Below, piece after piece: positions 9,197 through 16,584 of a stretch of 37,193 nucleotides of DNA (positions within the stretch are counted from its first letter, which is position 1; each line of letters starts with the position of its first letter). Origin of the DNA: Microcystis wesenbergii FACHB-1317. Its GTDB lineage: Bacteria > Cyanobacteriota > Cyanobacteriia > Cyanobacteriales > Microcystaceae. The notes below the pieces were generated by a model. That model did not search any database, was not told where the DNA came from, and was given only the letters and a program-made list of their open reading frames with translations. The position numbers and the translations under genes are program-made. The DNA lies in contig NZ_JACJQV010000177.1 in NCBI RefSeq assembly GCF_014696875.1, forward strand, positions 1-37,193, written 5' to 3'.

Positions 9197-9805
9197 CTAG
9201 CGGGTGGGAACGCAATTATTTTGCGGGCCAGCAGATCTCGTACCACAGGGTGCGTCGCGATCGGCGAGTGGTGCTTTGGCGAAAAACTCCGTCATCGAGA
9301 TATAGGTTTTATCTCCAGAACTCTGGAGGAGCATATCCGAGCTTTTCCCCTCTAGGATGTCCATGAGTTGTTGCAAGACTAAATCTGGATTGTCGTGGGG
9401 TTTAAGGGTAAAAAGTTGGCTATTACCATCGCAGGGATCGCCGGATCGTGAAACGCTGCAGATGATCGGGTATCCCTTCGCCCGGCCGGTGGTGAGATAG
9501 TTAAAACGCCCTTGATTATAGGCTTCCTGGAATTTTTTCGTGACTTCCTCGCAACGAACCGGGGAACGTTTGGAGAAATATTCCGATTTCCAGCCGATAA
9601 TCCGCACATTGCCGCTCCTTTGGGGAATCCAAGCGAGGGTGGCGGGGATTTTTCCTCCCGATGCGCGATCGAACACCTCTTTACAGAAGAAGGTGACGCC
9701 ATTCGGGGTGGTCGATTGGCTGAAACCGGGGGCGATACCACCGAGGAGGACAGTGGCGAGGAGGCCGACGCAAGCGAGACGGTGGGAAATATATCTAGAG
9801 TTCAT
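9197..9805 (-). CDS. COP23 domain protein, exported
   Basis: The 202-aa protein has a signal peptide (about 1-30, ending GFSQS). It is followed by the COP23 pattern: VTFFCKE, PATLAWIP, IIGWKSEYFS, RCEEVTKKFQ, YLTTGRAKGYPIICS and LFTLKPHDNP. COP23 was named for a membrane-associated protein with circadian accumulation in a unicellular cyanobacterium; its biochemical role is not known. Several cysteines (in FFCKE, RCEEV, IICS, DPCDG, APCG, NNCV) could form disulfides after export. GAGGAA lies 8-9 bases before the ATG. It is sandwiched between two exported trypsin-like proteases on the same strand, 59 and 39 bases away. That hints it is a partner, inhibitor or substrate of them (inference). Confidence 0.85.
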   Translation of the reverse strand: MNSRYISHRLACVGLLATVLLGGIAPGFSQSTTPNGVTFFCKEVFDRASGGKIPATLAWIPQRSGNVRIIGWKSEYFSKRSPVRCEEVTKKFQEAYNQGRFNYLTTGRAKGYPIICSVSRSGDPCDGNSQLFTLKPHDNPDLVLQQLMDILEGKSSDMLLQSSGDKTYISMTEFFAKAPLADRDAPCGTRSAGPQNNCVPTR

Positions 9806-9864
9806 AGGGATAGTTCCTCAGAAAATAGGGATTAGAATCGTGATTAGGGTCAAAATGGGATTAT

Positions 9865-10965
9865 TTAAGGGTTAGCGGCGGCGTTGAGGGTGTAGCGACC
9901 CGATTCACCCCCTTCGCGAGAGGTAGCCACTAGGATATAAACTCCATCGGCAGGTAATTCGGTTACAAGTCGAGCGTTAAAATCCCCGGGAGCGCGATCG
10001 ACGCGCTGGTCACTACGGGCGACCTGTGGGTATTTTGTCCCCTCGGAAGATTGGAGAACGCGATAGAGGACAAGATAGGGAGCGATCTCGTTGCTGTTCA
10101 TATCCAGAACGATTTTCTGTCCGGCACGACCCTCGAACCCGTAATATTGTTGGTTTTGGTCTTTGGTCAAGTTGCCTTGAATGGTCTGACCGTTAAGAGG
10201 GAGGGCGAGTAACTGTATCCGCTCTTGCTGTCCTAATGTTGAGACGGTGGAGACATCGCCTGTTTTAACTGCGGTGAGGAAAGCTTGCAGGCGATCGAGG
10301 GAAACGGCGAAATTAATGCCGCTCTGGGTAAGGCCGATCGGGTTTCCCGCACCGTCGTAAACGTAACTCCCGATATCGCCTGCGACGTTAACCCCCACCA
10401 CTTCCCCCCGTGAATTCAAAAGCGGCCCGCCGGAATTGCCTTTGTTGATATTAGCGTTGTGTTGCACAATGCCTTTTTCGGGGTCGAGACGGCTGATAAT
10501 GCCCTGGGTGAGGGTGTTTTGATAGTCCTCGTTTAAGGGTGTGCCGATGGCGAAAACGCTTTCGCCGACTTTGGCGGAGTTCGCACGGGCGAGGGGAAGA
10601 TAGGGCAGGTTTTGGCGGTTATAAATCCGCAGGACGGCTAAATCCACGCCATTTTTAGCGAAGCCGATCACGTCTGCCGAGGCCTGCTGTCCGTTGGAAA
10701 ATTTCACCGTCACCACCCGGGGTCCGTCCGCAACAACGTGGGCGTTGGTAATGATGATACCGTCGGGACTGACGAGAAAGCCGCTACCGTGGCCGCTGCC
10801 ATTTTTGACGGTGACGACGGCGGGGCTGGCTTTCTGATAGACTCTAGAAGCGGTCTGATCCTGCGCGAGGATGGGTGGAATGTTTTCCATCAGGAAGCCT
10901 CCTGGTTGAACCAGTAGGCCAGTGGTGGCCAGTAGCACCGATAGGGTGAAAGTAATTGGTTTCAT
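9865..10965 (-). CDS. Exported S1C (HtrA-like) trypsin protease with C-terminal PPC-like domain
   Basis: The 366-aa protein has an N-terminal signal or anchor segment (residues 1-34). The trypsin-like fold at about 40-235 has TNAHV (His76), GVDLAVL (Asp108) and NKGNSGGPL (Ser178), the HtrA/DegP signature. No PDZ domain follows. Instead residues 255-366 look like a bacterial pre-peptidase C-terminal (PPC) beta domain (GQTIQGNL, YYGFEGRAGQKIVLDM, LPADGVYILVATS...GRYTL). GAGGAG lies about 8 bases before the ATG. Family knowledge suggests protein quality control or processing outside the cytoplasm. Its position after a TPR gene and before COP23 suggests joint expression. Confidence 0.88.
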   Translation of the reverse strand: MKPITFTLSVLLATTGLLVQPGGFLMENIPPILAQDQTASRVYQKASPAVVTVKNGSGHGSGFLVSPDGIIITNAHVVADGPRVVTVKFSNGQQASADVIGFAKNGVDLAVLRIYNRQNLPYLPLARANSAKVGESVFAIGTPLNEDYQNTLTQGIISRLDPEKGIVQHNANINKGNSGGPLLNSRGEVVGVNVAGDIGSYVYDGAGNPIGLTQSGINFAVSLDRLQAFLTAVKTGDVSTVSTLGQQERIQLLALPLNGQTIQGNLTKDQNQQYYGFEGRAGQKIVLDMNSNEIAPYLVLYRVLQSSEGTKYPQVARSDQRVDRAPGDFNARLVTELPADGVYILVATSREGGESGRYTLNAAANP

Positions 10966-11081
10966 CGGGTTGGCTCCTCTTTAGTCGGGGGATACTTGCA
11001 AGTATGTTATCGTTGGTTTTTTTCCAATTATGCGATCAAGTTTTAAGTCCTCAGATTGCTTTTTTTACAAAAGTTTAGAGG

Positions 11082-11101
11082 GGGAGAGCGATCGCTCTCC
11101 C
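11082..11101. terminator. 20-bp palindrome with HIP1 core after the TPR gene
   Basis: GGGAGAGCGATCGCTCTCCC is a perfect palindrome centred on the cyanobacterial HIP1 octamer GCGATCGC. It lies eight bases beyond the stop of the minus-strand TPR gene and before the protease gene. It could form a hairpin in the transcript that attenuates or stabilises it. There is no clean T run, so terminator function is tentative. Confidence 0.4.
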
Positions 11102-11108
11102 TTGCAAC

Positions 11109-11603
11109 TTACGCACCTATCTGCCGTAGTGCTTCTATGGCGCTGTTGTACATTTCTGTGTTTCCCTGCTGGCGAAATAATTCGGCGGCCGTTGTTAGAT
11201 CGGCGATCGCATTTTGTCTCTGGTTAAATGCGAGATGGACGTATCCGCGGAAATGGTAAGCGTAGGCAGCGCGGGGGTTTAGTCGGATCGCGGTGTTCAG
11301 GTCTTGAAACGCCGGCCGCCATTGTTCGCGAATCGTGTAAATCATGCCCCGACCGAGGTAAGCTTCGGCATAGTCCGGATCGAGTTCGATCGCTCTGGTG
11401 AATTGAGCGAGGGCGAGATCATATTTTTCCTGTTGGATGTAGTTAATTCCCCGGTTAAAGTGGGCGATCGCTTCTTTGTAGTTCGTTTGAGCGATCAGGG
11501 TTTCGGCTGGTTGTCGGCTTTCTAGGGCGATGACGGGGCGAACAGTGGCGAGGGTGGAGAGGCCGATTAGGCTGACGGTGGTGAGAAGGGCGAAGGATTT
11601 CAT
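11109..11603 (-). CDS. Small exported TPR protein
   Basis: The 164-aa protein has a signal peptide (about 1-26, ending VIALES). Three TPR-like units follow: YKEAIAHFNRGINYIQQEKY, AEAYLGRGMIYTIREQWRPA and YAYHFRGYVHLAFNQRQNAI. It ends in the motif AAELFRQQGNTEMYNSAIEALRQIGA, also found at the C-termini of the large TPR proteases and of the gene stump at 12385. GAGGAA lies 8 bases before the ATG. It heads the probable operon with the S1C protease, COP23 and double-trypsin genes. It is likely a periplasmic scaffold or adaptor for them (inference). Confidence 0.85.
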   Translation of the reverse strand: MKSFALLTTVSLIGLSTLATVRPVIALESRQPAETLIAQTNYKEAIAHFNRGINYIQQEKYDLALAQFTRAIELDPDYAEAYLGRGMIYTIREQWRPAFQDLNTAIRLNPRAAYAYHFRGYVHLAFNQRQNAIADLTTAAELFRQQGNTEMYNSAIEALRQIGA

Positions 11604-11781
11604 GGGTAGTTCCTCGGTGAGGGTGATTTGAGCTTCTACCTAATTCATCGGTTGCTTTTTTGGGAATATGCAGGATAGGGCGATCAATTTTTTTTCCTTT
11701 CGGGTACAAAAGGAAAAAGCGCGGCAATCGGCATCGCTTTGTTATCATTTAGTGAAAAATACTTGTTTTTTTTGATGCAAT
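11604..11781. promoter_or_regulatory. Divergent promoter region between TPR-protease operon and Uma2 gene
   Basis: This 178-bp, AT-rich spacer separates divergently oriented genes and must hold both promoters. It contains an inverted repeat TTTTCCTTT...AAAAGGAAAA at about 11692-11717. No convincing -35/-10 pair could be assigned by eye. Confidence 0.4.
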
Positions 11782-12339
11782 ATGGTAAGCAAATCCCCGA
11801 CGATTACTGATGCGGAATTAATTCGCCTCAGTTGTCAGAACCCGGAATTAGGCTTTGAACGCAATGCAGATGGAACGTTAGTCACTATGCCCCCGATCGG
11901 AAGTATTTCAGCGAATCGAGAACTGAAAGCCGGCGCTCGCCTGCTCTACTGGGTCGAACAGAACGGGTTAGGAGAGGTATTTAGTTCTAGCGGCGGTTTT
12001 AAACTGGCCAATAGCGCGGTACGCTCTCCCGATGTGGCTTTCGTGGCGAGAGAACGTTTACCGTCCGGTTGGCAGGAAAGGGAGGATGAATTTCTCGATC
12101 TCGCGCCGGATTTCGTGATCGAGATCCGTTCTAAAACCGATAGTTTATCCAAGTTAAAGCGGAAAATGGAGGAGTATCGGGAGAACGGGGTGAAGTTAGG
12201 ATGGTTGATTGATCGCCACAATAAACAGGCTTTTGTCTATCGTCAGGACGGGACGATTACCTGTTATCCCGAGAACGCGATTTTAAGCGGGGAAGATGTG
12301 GTTCCGGGGTTCACCCTAGCGCTAGAAATCTTGCTGTAA
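11782..12339 (+). CDS. Uma2-family (DUF820) putative endonuclease
   Basis: The 185-aa protein has the Uma2 layout: TITDAELIRLSCQNPELGFERNADGTLV, a helix, GEVFSSSGGFKLANSAVRSPDVAFV (Asp84), then APDFVIEIRSKTDSLSKLKRKMEEYRENG (Glu114, likely part of a PD-(D/E)xK-type site), and LGWLIDRHNKQAFVYR...L. The length is normal for this very large cyanobacterial family of restriction-endonuclease-fold proteins, whose biological role is mostly unknown. It is the only plus-strand gene between 5 and 21 kb and is divergently transcribed from the TPR-protease operon. Confidence 0.9.
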   Translation: MVSKSPTITDAELIRLSCQNPELGFERNADGTLVTMPPIGSISANRELKAGARLLYWVEQNGLGEVFSSSGGFKLANSAVRSPDVAFVARERLPSGWQEREDEFLDLAPDFVIEIRSKTDSLSKLKRKMEEYRENGVKLGWLIDRHNKQAFVYRQDGTITCYPENAILSGEDVVPGFTLALEILL

Positions 12340-12384
12340 GATCGATCGCTTTTTTCGGGGTGAGATTCAAAATCGATCGAGTAT

Positions 12385-12516
12385 CTAGACCGCGCCTAAT
12401 TGCCGTAGGAATTGCAGGGCTTTTTCGCGTGCTGGCGCGTTCCCTTGCTGGCGGAACAGTTCGGCGGCTTGTCGGAAATCCTCGATCGCTTTTTCCTTGT
12501 CTAGCCGATAGACGTA
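12385..12516 (-). pseudogene. C-terminal stump of a TPR protein
   Basis: The minus-strand frame ending in TAG at 12385-12387 reads YRLDKEKAIEDFRQAAELF, then RQQGNAPAREKALQFLRQLGAV. This is a good match to the C-terminal end of the TPR proteins in this window (AAELFRQQGNTEMYNSAIEALRQIGA). Upstream it runs straight into a GTAGGTTGGGTTGA-family repeat that lacks its left terminus, so the rest of the gene appears to have been deleted with the junction inside the repeat. Confidence 0.7.
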
Positions 12517-12695
12517 AGGAAACCCAACAATAAACCCAAGGAAACCCAACAATACACCCAAGGAAACCCAACAATAGACCCAAGGAAACCCAACAAAAAG
12601 ATTCAGACGGATTTAGGTTTTGGGTGTTGGGTTTCGCTTTTCCCTGAGAATTGAGAGGTTTTCCTTAACATATTTATTCGCTCAAACCAAGCTAG
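12511..12695. repeat. GTAGGTTGGGTTGA-family repeat, left end missing
   Basis: The element begins internally at GACGTAAGGAAACCCAACAA. It contains four tandem CCCAAGGAAACCCAACAATA-type units (21 bp), then the AGATTCAGACGGATTTAGG segment. It ends with a degenerate right terminus CTCAAACCAAGCTAG. It separates the TPR stump from the HicB-like gene. Confidence 0.8.
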
Positions 12696-12704
12696 GGACT
12701 GCAC

Positions 12705-13001
12705 CTAGTTTTTTACACACAATTCCTGATGGTTTAAAATAGCTTCTGATACCTCAATGAGCAGAAAAGCGATCGCATCTTGATGATCCGGGTCGGTTAA
12801 AATGGTTTCGAGGGTGCTAGGGGTGGGAATTTCGTCCCCATCTGCCAACATGAAGGAAATATGACCTTTTAAGGCTTCAGTTGCCATTTTTTTAGCTTCT
12901 TCGATGGTTTCTCCTGCACTAATACAACCCGGAAAGTCATAAAATTGTACCCCATAATCACTATGTTTATCTTTATGAACGGTGGCTAAATAAGTAATCA
13001 T
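12705..13001 (-). CDS. HicB-like antitoxin, no HicA partner seen
   Basis: The 98-aa protein has a HicB fold pattern: a beta strand start MITYLATVHKD, then DYGVQFYDFPGCISAGETIEEAKKMATEALKGHI, typical of HicB (..G..V..PDLPGC.S.GDT.EEA..NA.EAL..). HicB proteins neutralise HicA mRNA interferases. A HicA gene would be expected immediately upstream. Instead there are about 30 bases and then a 105-bp MITE-like element (13031-13135). It may be a solitary antitoxin or a HicB-like protein of other function. The C-terminal stop lies near the end of the neighbouring repeat. Confidence 0.75.
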   Translation of the reverse strand: MITYLATVHKDKHSDYGVQFYDFPGCISAGETIEEAKKMATEALKGHISFMLADGDEIPTPSTLETILTDPDHQDAIAFLLIEVSEAILNHQELCVKN

Positions 13002-13030
13002 TAATTTCTCATTTCAGGTTCGCATTAGAT

Positions 13031-13135
13031 TAAGTAGTCATGCAAAATAAATTTCCTAGTGAAGATAGGCAAGAGGCAAGAGGCAAGAGGCAAAAGCTTT
13101 ATCGGAATGTGTAATTAATTTTGCTCAGGTACTTA
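13031..13135. mobile_element. MITE of the TAAGTA...TACTTA family, 105 bp
   Basis: The ends are imperfect inverted repeats: TAAGTAGTCATGCAAAAT on the left, and the inverse of TAAGTACCTGAGCAAAAT on the right. Between them are AAATTTCCTAGTGAAGA, a short AGGCAAG repeat and a TGTGTAATTAATT segment. A near-identical element lies at 33389-33492 in the other orientation, and a longer one, interrupted by a second element, at 29804-30212. No transposase is inside, so mobilisation would be in trans. Confidence 0.75.
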
Positions 13136-13461
13136 TATTCTTCGCGGATTGATGAAGTTAGAGATTCCAATAAGATTAATTTTTCCTCAATTGACAGGTT
13201 TTTTCCTTGTTTAATTAATGTTTGTAAAGACATTTTTTGCAAATCAAATTCAGGCACAAGTCGAGCCAATTCTTGTGTTTGTTGATTTTGTAAGTCAGTA
13301 ATTAATTCTTGTAAAAATAAAGAATCATTACTTAAGTCCGAAATTTCATCTTCATAGTTTTCGAGAGCTTCTATTTGTTGAATACGGTCACTATAATTTT
13401 TGAGAAGGGATTCGAGAGCTTCGATAATAAATTGGATGTCTTTAAATGATAGAGTTTTCAT
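13099..13461 (-). CDS. Hypothetical helical protein
   Basis: The 120-aa protein is not recognised. It is almost entirely helical and charged, with coiled-coil character at about 8-70 (FIIEALESLLKNYSDRIQQIEALENY, SLFLQELITDLQNQQTQEL). The segment NLSIEEKLILLESLTSSIREE (about 88-108) resembles the addiction-module helix LS..ERL.LIE.L..S. Its last ten codons (YLSKINYTFR) and stop lie inside the MITE at 13031-13135, so the original C-terminus was probably replaced by element sequence. The neighbouring gene is the HicB-like antitoxin. Function unknown. Confidence 0.6.
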   Translation of the reverse strand: MKTLSFKDIQFIIEALESLLKNYSDRIQQIEALENYEDEISDLSNDSLFLQELITDLQNQQTQELARLVPEFDLQKMSLQTLIKQGKNLSIEEKLILLESLTSSIREEYKYLSKINYTFR

Positions 13462-13511
13462 AGTTTACCTCAACTTACTTTTTTAAATCCTATAGTAATC
13501 ATAGCAATTAT

Positions 13512-13643
13512 CGTCGATTGGGTTGACCCAAGGAAACCCAACAAAAAGATTCAGACAGATTTAGGTGTTGGCTGTTGGGTTTCGCTTTTCCCTGAGAATT
13601 GAGAGGTTTTCTTTAACATATTTATTCGCTCAACCCAACCTAC
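13512..13643. repeat. GTAGGTTGGGTTGA-family repeat, single copy
   Basis: The copy has the CGTCGATTGGGTTGACCC variant left end and the CGCTCAACCCAACCTAC right end. Six bases separate its end from the stop codon of the protease gene at 13649. Confidence 0.8.
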
Positions 13644-13648
13644 GAAAC

Positions 13649-16519
13649 TTATCCCCCTAATTGTTGTAAAATCTGCATCACCTTTTCATAAGCAGCCATA
13701 TTATTCTGTTGGCGGAATAATATGGCTGCTTGTTGTAGATCAATTTTTGCTTTTTCGGTTTGTCGTAATATGGCATATAAAAGACCACGACCTAAGTAAG
13801 CCTCAGCCAAATTAGGATTAATGTCAATAACTTTGGTGAGGTCAGCTAAAGCTAATTCGTATTTTTCTTGGTAAAAGTAAAGAATCCCCCGACCTAAGTA
13901 AGCCTCAGCCAAATCATTATTAATGTCAATAGCTTTGTCGTAGTCAGCTAAAGCTAATTCGTATTTTTCTTGGAGACGGTAAAGAACCCCCCGATTGTTG
14001 TACGCCTCAGCATAATTAGGATTAATTATAATAGCTTTGCTGTAGTCAGAGAGGGCTAAATCGTATTTCTGCAAGTTTTTGTAAAGATTCCCTCGATTGT
14101 AGTAAGCCACAGCATCATTACGATTAAGTTCAATAGCTTTGTCGTAGTCAGCTAAAGCTAATTCGTATTTTTCTTGGAGACGGTAAAGAACCCCCCGATT
14201 GACGTAAGCCTCAGCATAATTAGGATTAATTTCAATAGCTTTGTCGTAGTCAGAGAGGGCTAAATCGTATTTTTTTTGGTCAGAGTAAAGAAGCGCCCGA
14301 TTGTAGTAAGCACCAGCATGATTAGGATTAAGTTCAATAGCTTTGTTGTAGTCATCTAATGCTAATTTGTATTTTTGTTGATCTCTGTAAAGATTCCCCC
14401 GATTGCCATACCAAACAGCACGGGGAGCGAGATCAATTGCCTGAGTAATCGCCGCTAATCCCTCATCATAGCGTTTTAATCGACTTAATACTGCGGATTT
14501 CTCGTTATAGTGATTGGGGTTATTGGGAACCAGAGAAATCGCCTGATTAATCACCGTTAAGGCTTGCTCATAATTTTCTCTGGCTTCTCTTTCTCTACCA
14601 GCACTTGTTGAGAAGTCACCTAAAAAGCTATAAACAACACTTTGCCGTTGTAAAATACTACTGTGAAACTTCTTTAAATCTTCCCGTTTAGGTAAGGTAT
14701 TAATCGCTTGTTGCAAAGCTTCTATAGCTGGTTGATGTTCGCGTAATTCAAATAACGCTAATCCCTTCCCATACCACGCTAAATAGACATTCTCGGGGTC
14801 ATTTTGCTTAATCGCTTCATCAAAGGCTTTAATTGCTTCCTCAAACCTGAATAACCGCCATAATTGTCCTCCCCTTTCTATCCAAATATCCGCCTTCGCA
14901 TTGGTATTAGGGACAATAACACCAGTAATCGCTTGAATAATTTCTTGTTTTTGTTGCGGACTAACTTGGGGTTGAGCAGTGGTTAATAATTGCGGTTTTA
15001 CCTTGAATCTTTCTTGCAATCCGATAAAAGTGCTAATGGGAATCCCTAAACTAAACCCTAACTGAATTTCCGTTACCCCTGCTGTTTCCGAACTTCCATG
15101 AATCCCTATTACTCTCCCCTGGGAGTCTAAGACTGCACCGCCACTCATGCCCCCAAATGTGATGCTGGTATAAACTAATTCATAGCCTTCGGTTAAAGAA
15201 GCAACACTTTGTAATGTTCCCCCTTGTTCATTGCTTAAAGGACTTTGGCGGGTTTGTAGTAATCCCTGTTCTTTATCGTGAATTGCACCGCCACTAAACA
15301 ACCATTTCGAGGGATTTTTGCCAATTTTGGGGAAGCCTGCGGCAAAAACAAAATCACCGGTATTTGGGTTATAATTCGCTATTTCCGCAACGGGATAATT
15401 GTCTCGGCTTTCAAACTGAAAAACTGCTAAATCTACCCCTTCCTGCCGGATGATGGTGCTTTTCTCGATGTTTCGAGTTTTACCGTCCTTGGTGACGACG
15501 GTGTAGGTGTGATCGGGACAAGGTTCACTTGCAGCATCTTGACTTTCTTCCTTCTTCTCACATAATACATGGTCTGCGGTTAAAACTGTGTAAATATTCC
15601 CTTCTTTAGCGATAATGACACCGCTACCGTTTCCACCGCTCGTACTATCGATCCGGACGGTGAAACCCTTGGCTTTTGTTTCTAATTCGGCGATATAGTC
15701 AGTAGGGGCGGTGGTTTCTATATCGGGGTTCACCGGCGGTAGGGGTAGGTTATAGGCGCTGAGGATTTCGGGACGGATGTAGGTTAATAGGGTATGAAGG
15801 GAAATGCCCCAGTTAACCGCTCTCATCTGTTGGATTTCTTCTGCGTCTGTGGGTTTTGTACCGTCTTCGTAGATGTAGTTAGAGAGAATCGGATGGGCCG
15901 ATCGCCCGTTAATGCCGATTAACTCCCCATCAACAAAAATGCCGCCGCCACTCATTCCCTGCACGATATCGCCACTATAACCGACGCTGTAGCCATCCCG
16001 GAGGGGTCGATCGCTCACCTGTTCGAGGGTTCCCTTTGTCGTCCGATACTGTCCCGTTTCGGCAACATATCCCGCGGCCACCACTTCTAAACCGATCCTG
16101 TCTTGATTGGGGGTAAACTCCGCGATGGTGGCGATCGGATAGTCCCTGGTATCGCTAAACTCCAGCAGAGCGAGATCTTGATTTTCCGATAGGGGATTGG
16201 GGACAATGCGGGCCGCACGGCTGTGGCCGTCGTAAGTTTGTACCTGTAGGGTTTTCGTGTTGCGGGTAACGTGGGCGTTGGTTAGGATAAGGTAATTATC
16301 GCCTTTTTTAGCGATAATCGTCCCCGATCCCCGATTTGTCTCGCTAGTAATCTTAACGGTGACTCGTTGTAGGAATTGCTCCTCGGTAAGCTCCCGATCG
16401 CCCTGTGCCGTCAGAATGGGATGATTAGAAATATTTCCGGCAGCCGGGGTGATAAGGGTTAACCCGGGTTGAGGCAGTAGGGAGAAAAGAAGGATGAGGG
16501 CGATCGAAGGTTTGATCAT
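13649..16519 (-). CDS. Exported tandem double-trypsin serine protease with TPR array (paralogue 3, chimeric)
   Basis: The 956-aa protein has a signal peptide and two trypsin-like domains with intact triads: His83, Asp115 and Ser190 in the first; TADHVL, GVDLAV and GMSGGA in the second. Seven regular TPR units follow near the C-terminus. Residues 1 to about 205 are almost identical to the 1315-5187 protein, including its signal peptide. From about residue 215 onward it follows the 6008-9157 protein, including EESQDAAS and the TPR region. It therefore looks like a recombinant of the two. It is 93 aa shorter than paralogue 2, which equals three 34-residue TPR units less the nine extra N-terminal residues. 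It follows the CHAT/CHASE2 gene by 65 bases on the same strand, with a palindromic repeat between. Confidence 0.9.
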   Translation of the reverse strand: MIKPSIALILLFSLLPQPGLTLITPAAGNISNHPILTAQGDRELTEEQFLQRVTVKITSETNRGSGTIIAKKGDNYLILTNAHVTRNTKTLQVQTYDGHSRAARIVPNPLSENQDLALLEFSDTRDYPIATIAEFTPNQDRIGLEVVAAGYVAETGQYRTTKGTLEQVSDRPLRDGYSVGYSGDIVQGMSGGGIFVDGELIGINGRSAHPILSNYIYEDGTKPTDAEEIQQMRAVNWGISLHTLLTYIRPEILSAYNLPLPPVNPDIETTAPTDYIAELETKAKGFTVRIDSTSGGNGSGVIIAKEGNIYTVLTADHVLCEKKEESQDAASEPCPDHTYTVVTKDGKTRNIEKSTIIRQEGVDLAVFQFESRDNYPVAEIANYNPNTGDFVFAAGFPKIGKNPSKWLFSGGAIHDKEQGLLQTRQSPLSNEQGGTLQSVASLTEGYELVYTSITFGGMSGGAVLDSQGRVIGIHGSSETAGVTEIQLGFSLGIPISTFIGLQERFKVKPQLLTTAQPQVSPQQKQEIIQAITGVIVPNTNAKADIWIERGGQLWRLFRFEEAIKAFDEAIKQNDPENVYLAWYGKGLALFELREHQPAIEALQQAINTLPKREDLKKFHSSILQRQSVVYSFLGDFSTSAGREREARENYEQALTVINQAISLVPNNPNHYNEKSAVLSRLKRYDEGLAAITQAIDLAPRAVWYGNRGNLYRDQQKYKLALDDYNKAIELNPNHAGAYYNRALLYSDQKKYDLALSDYDKAIEINPNYAEAYVNRGVLYRLQEKYELALADYDKAIELNRNDAVAYYNRGNLYKNLQKYDLALSDYSKAIIINPNYAEAYNNRGVLYRLQEKYELALADYDKAIDINNDLAEAYLGRGILYFYQEKYELALADLTKVIDINPNLAEAYLGRGLLYAILRQTEKAKIDLQQAAILFRQQNNMAAYEKVMQILQQLGG

Positions 16520-16546
16520 GGCTTTTACCTAGCTATTTTAAATAGT

Positions 16547-16579
16547 AGAAAACGGGTTTCTCCGAGAAACCCGTTTTCT
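16547..16579. repeat. 33-bp palindromic repeat, copy 2
   Basis: This is identical to the palindrome at 662-694 but in opposite flank orientation: the GTGCGTTACTC flank is on its right. It lies between the CHAT/CHASE2 stop and the start of the third double-trypsin gene and could act as an intergenic hairpin in the shared transcript. Confidence 0.85.
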
Positions 16580-16584
16580 GTGCG

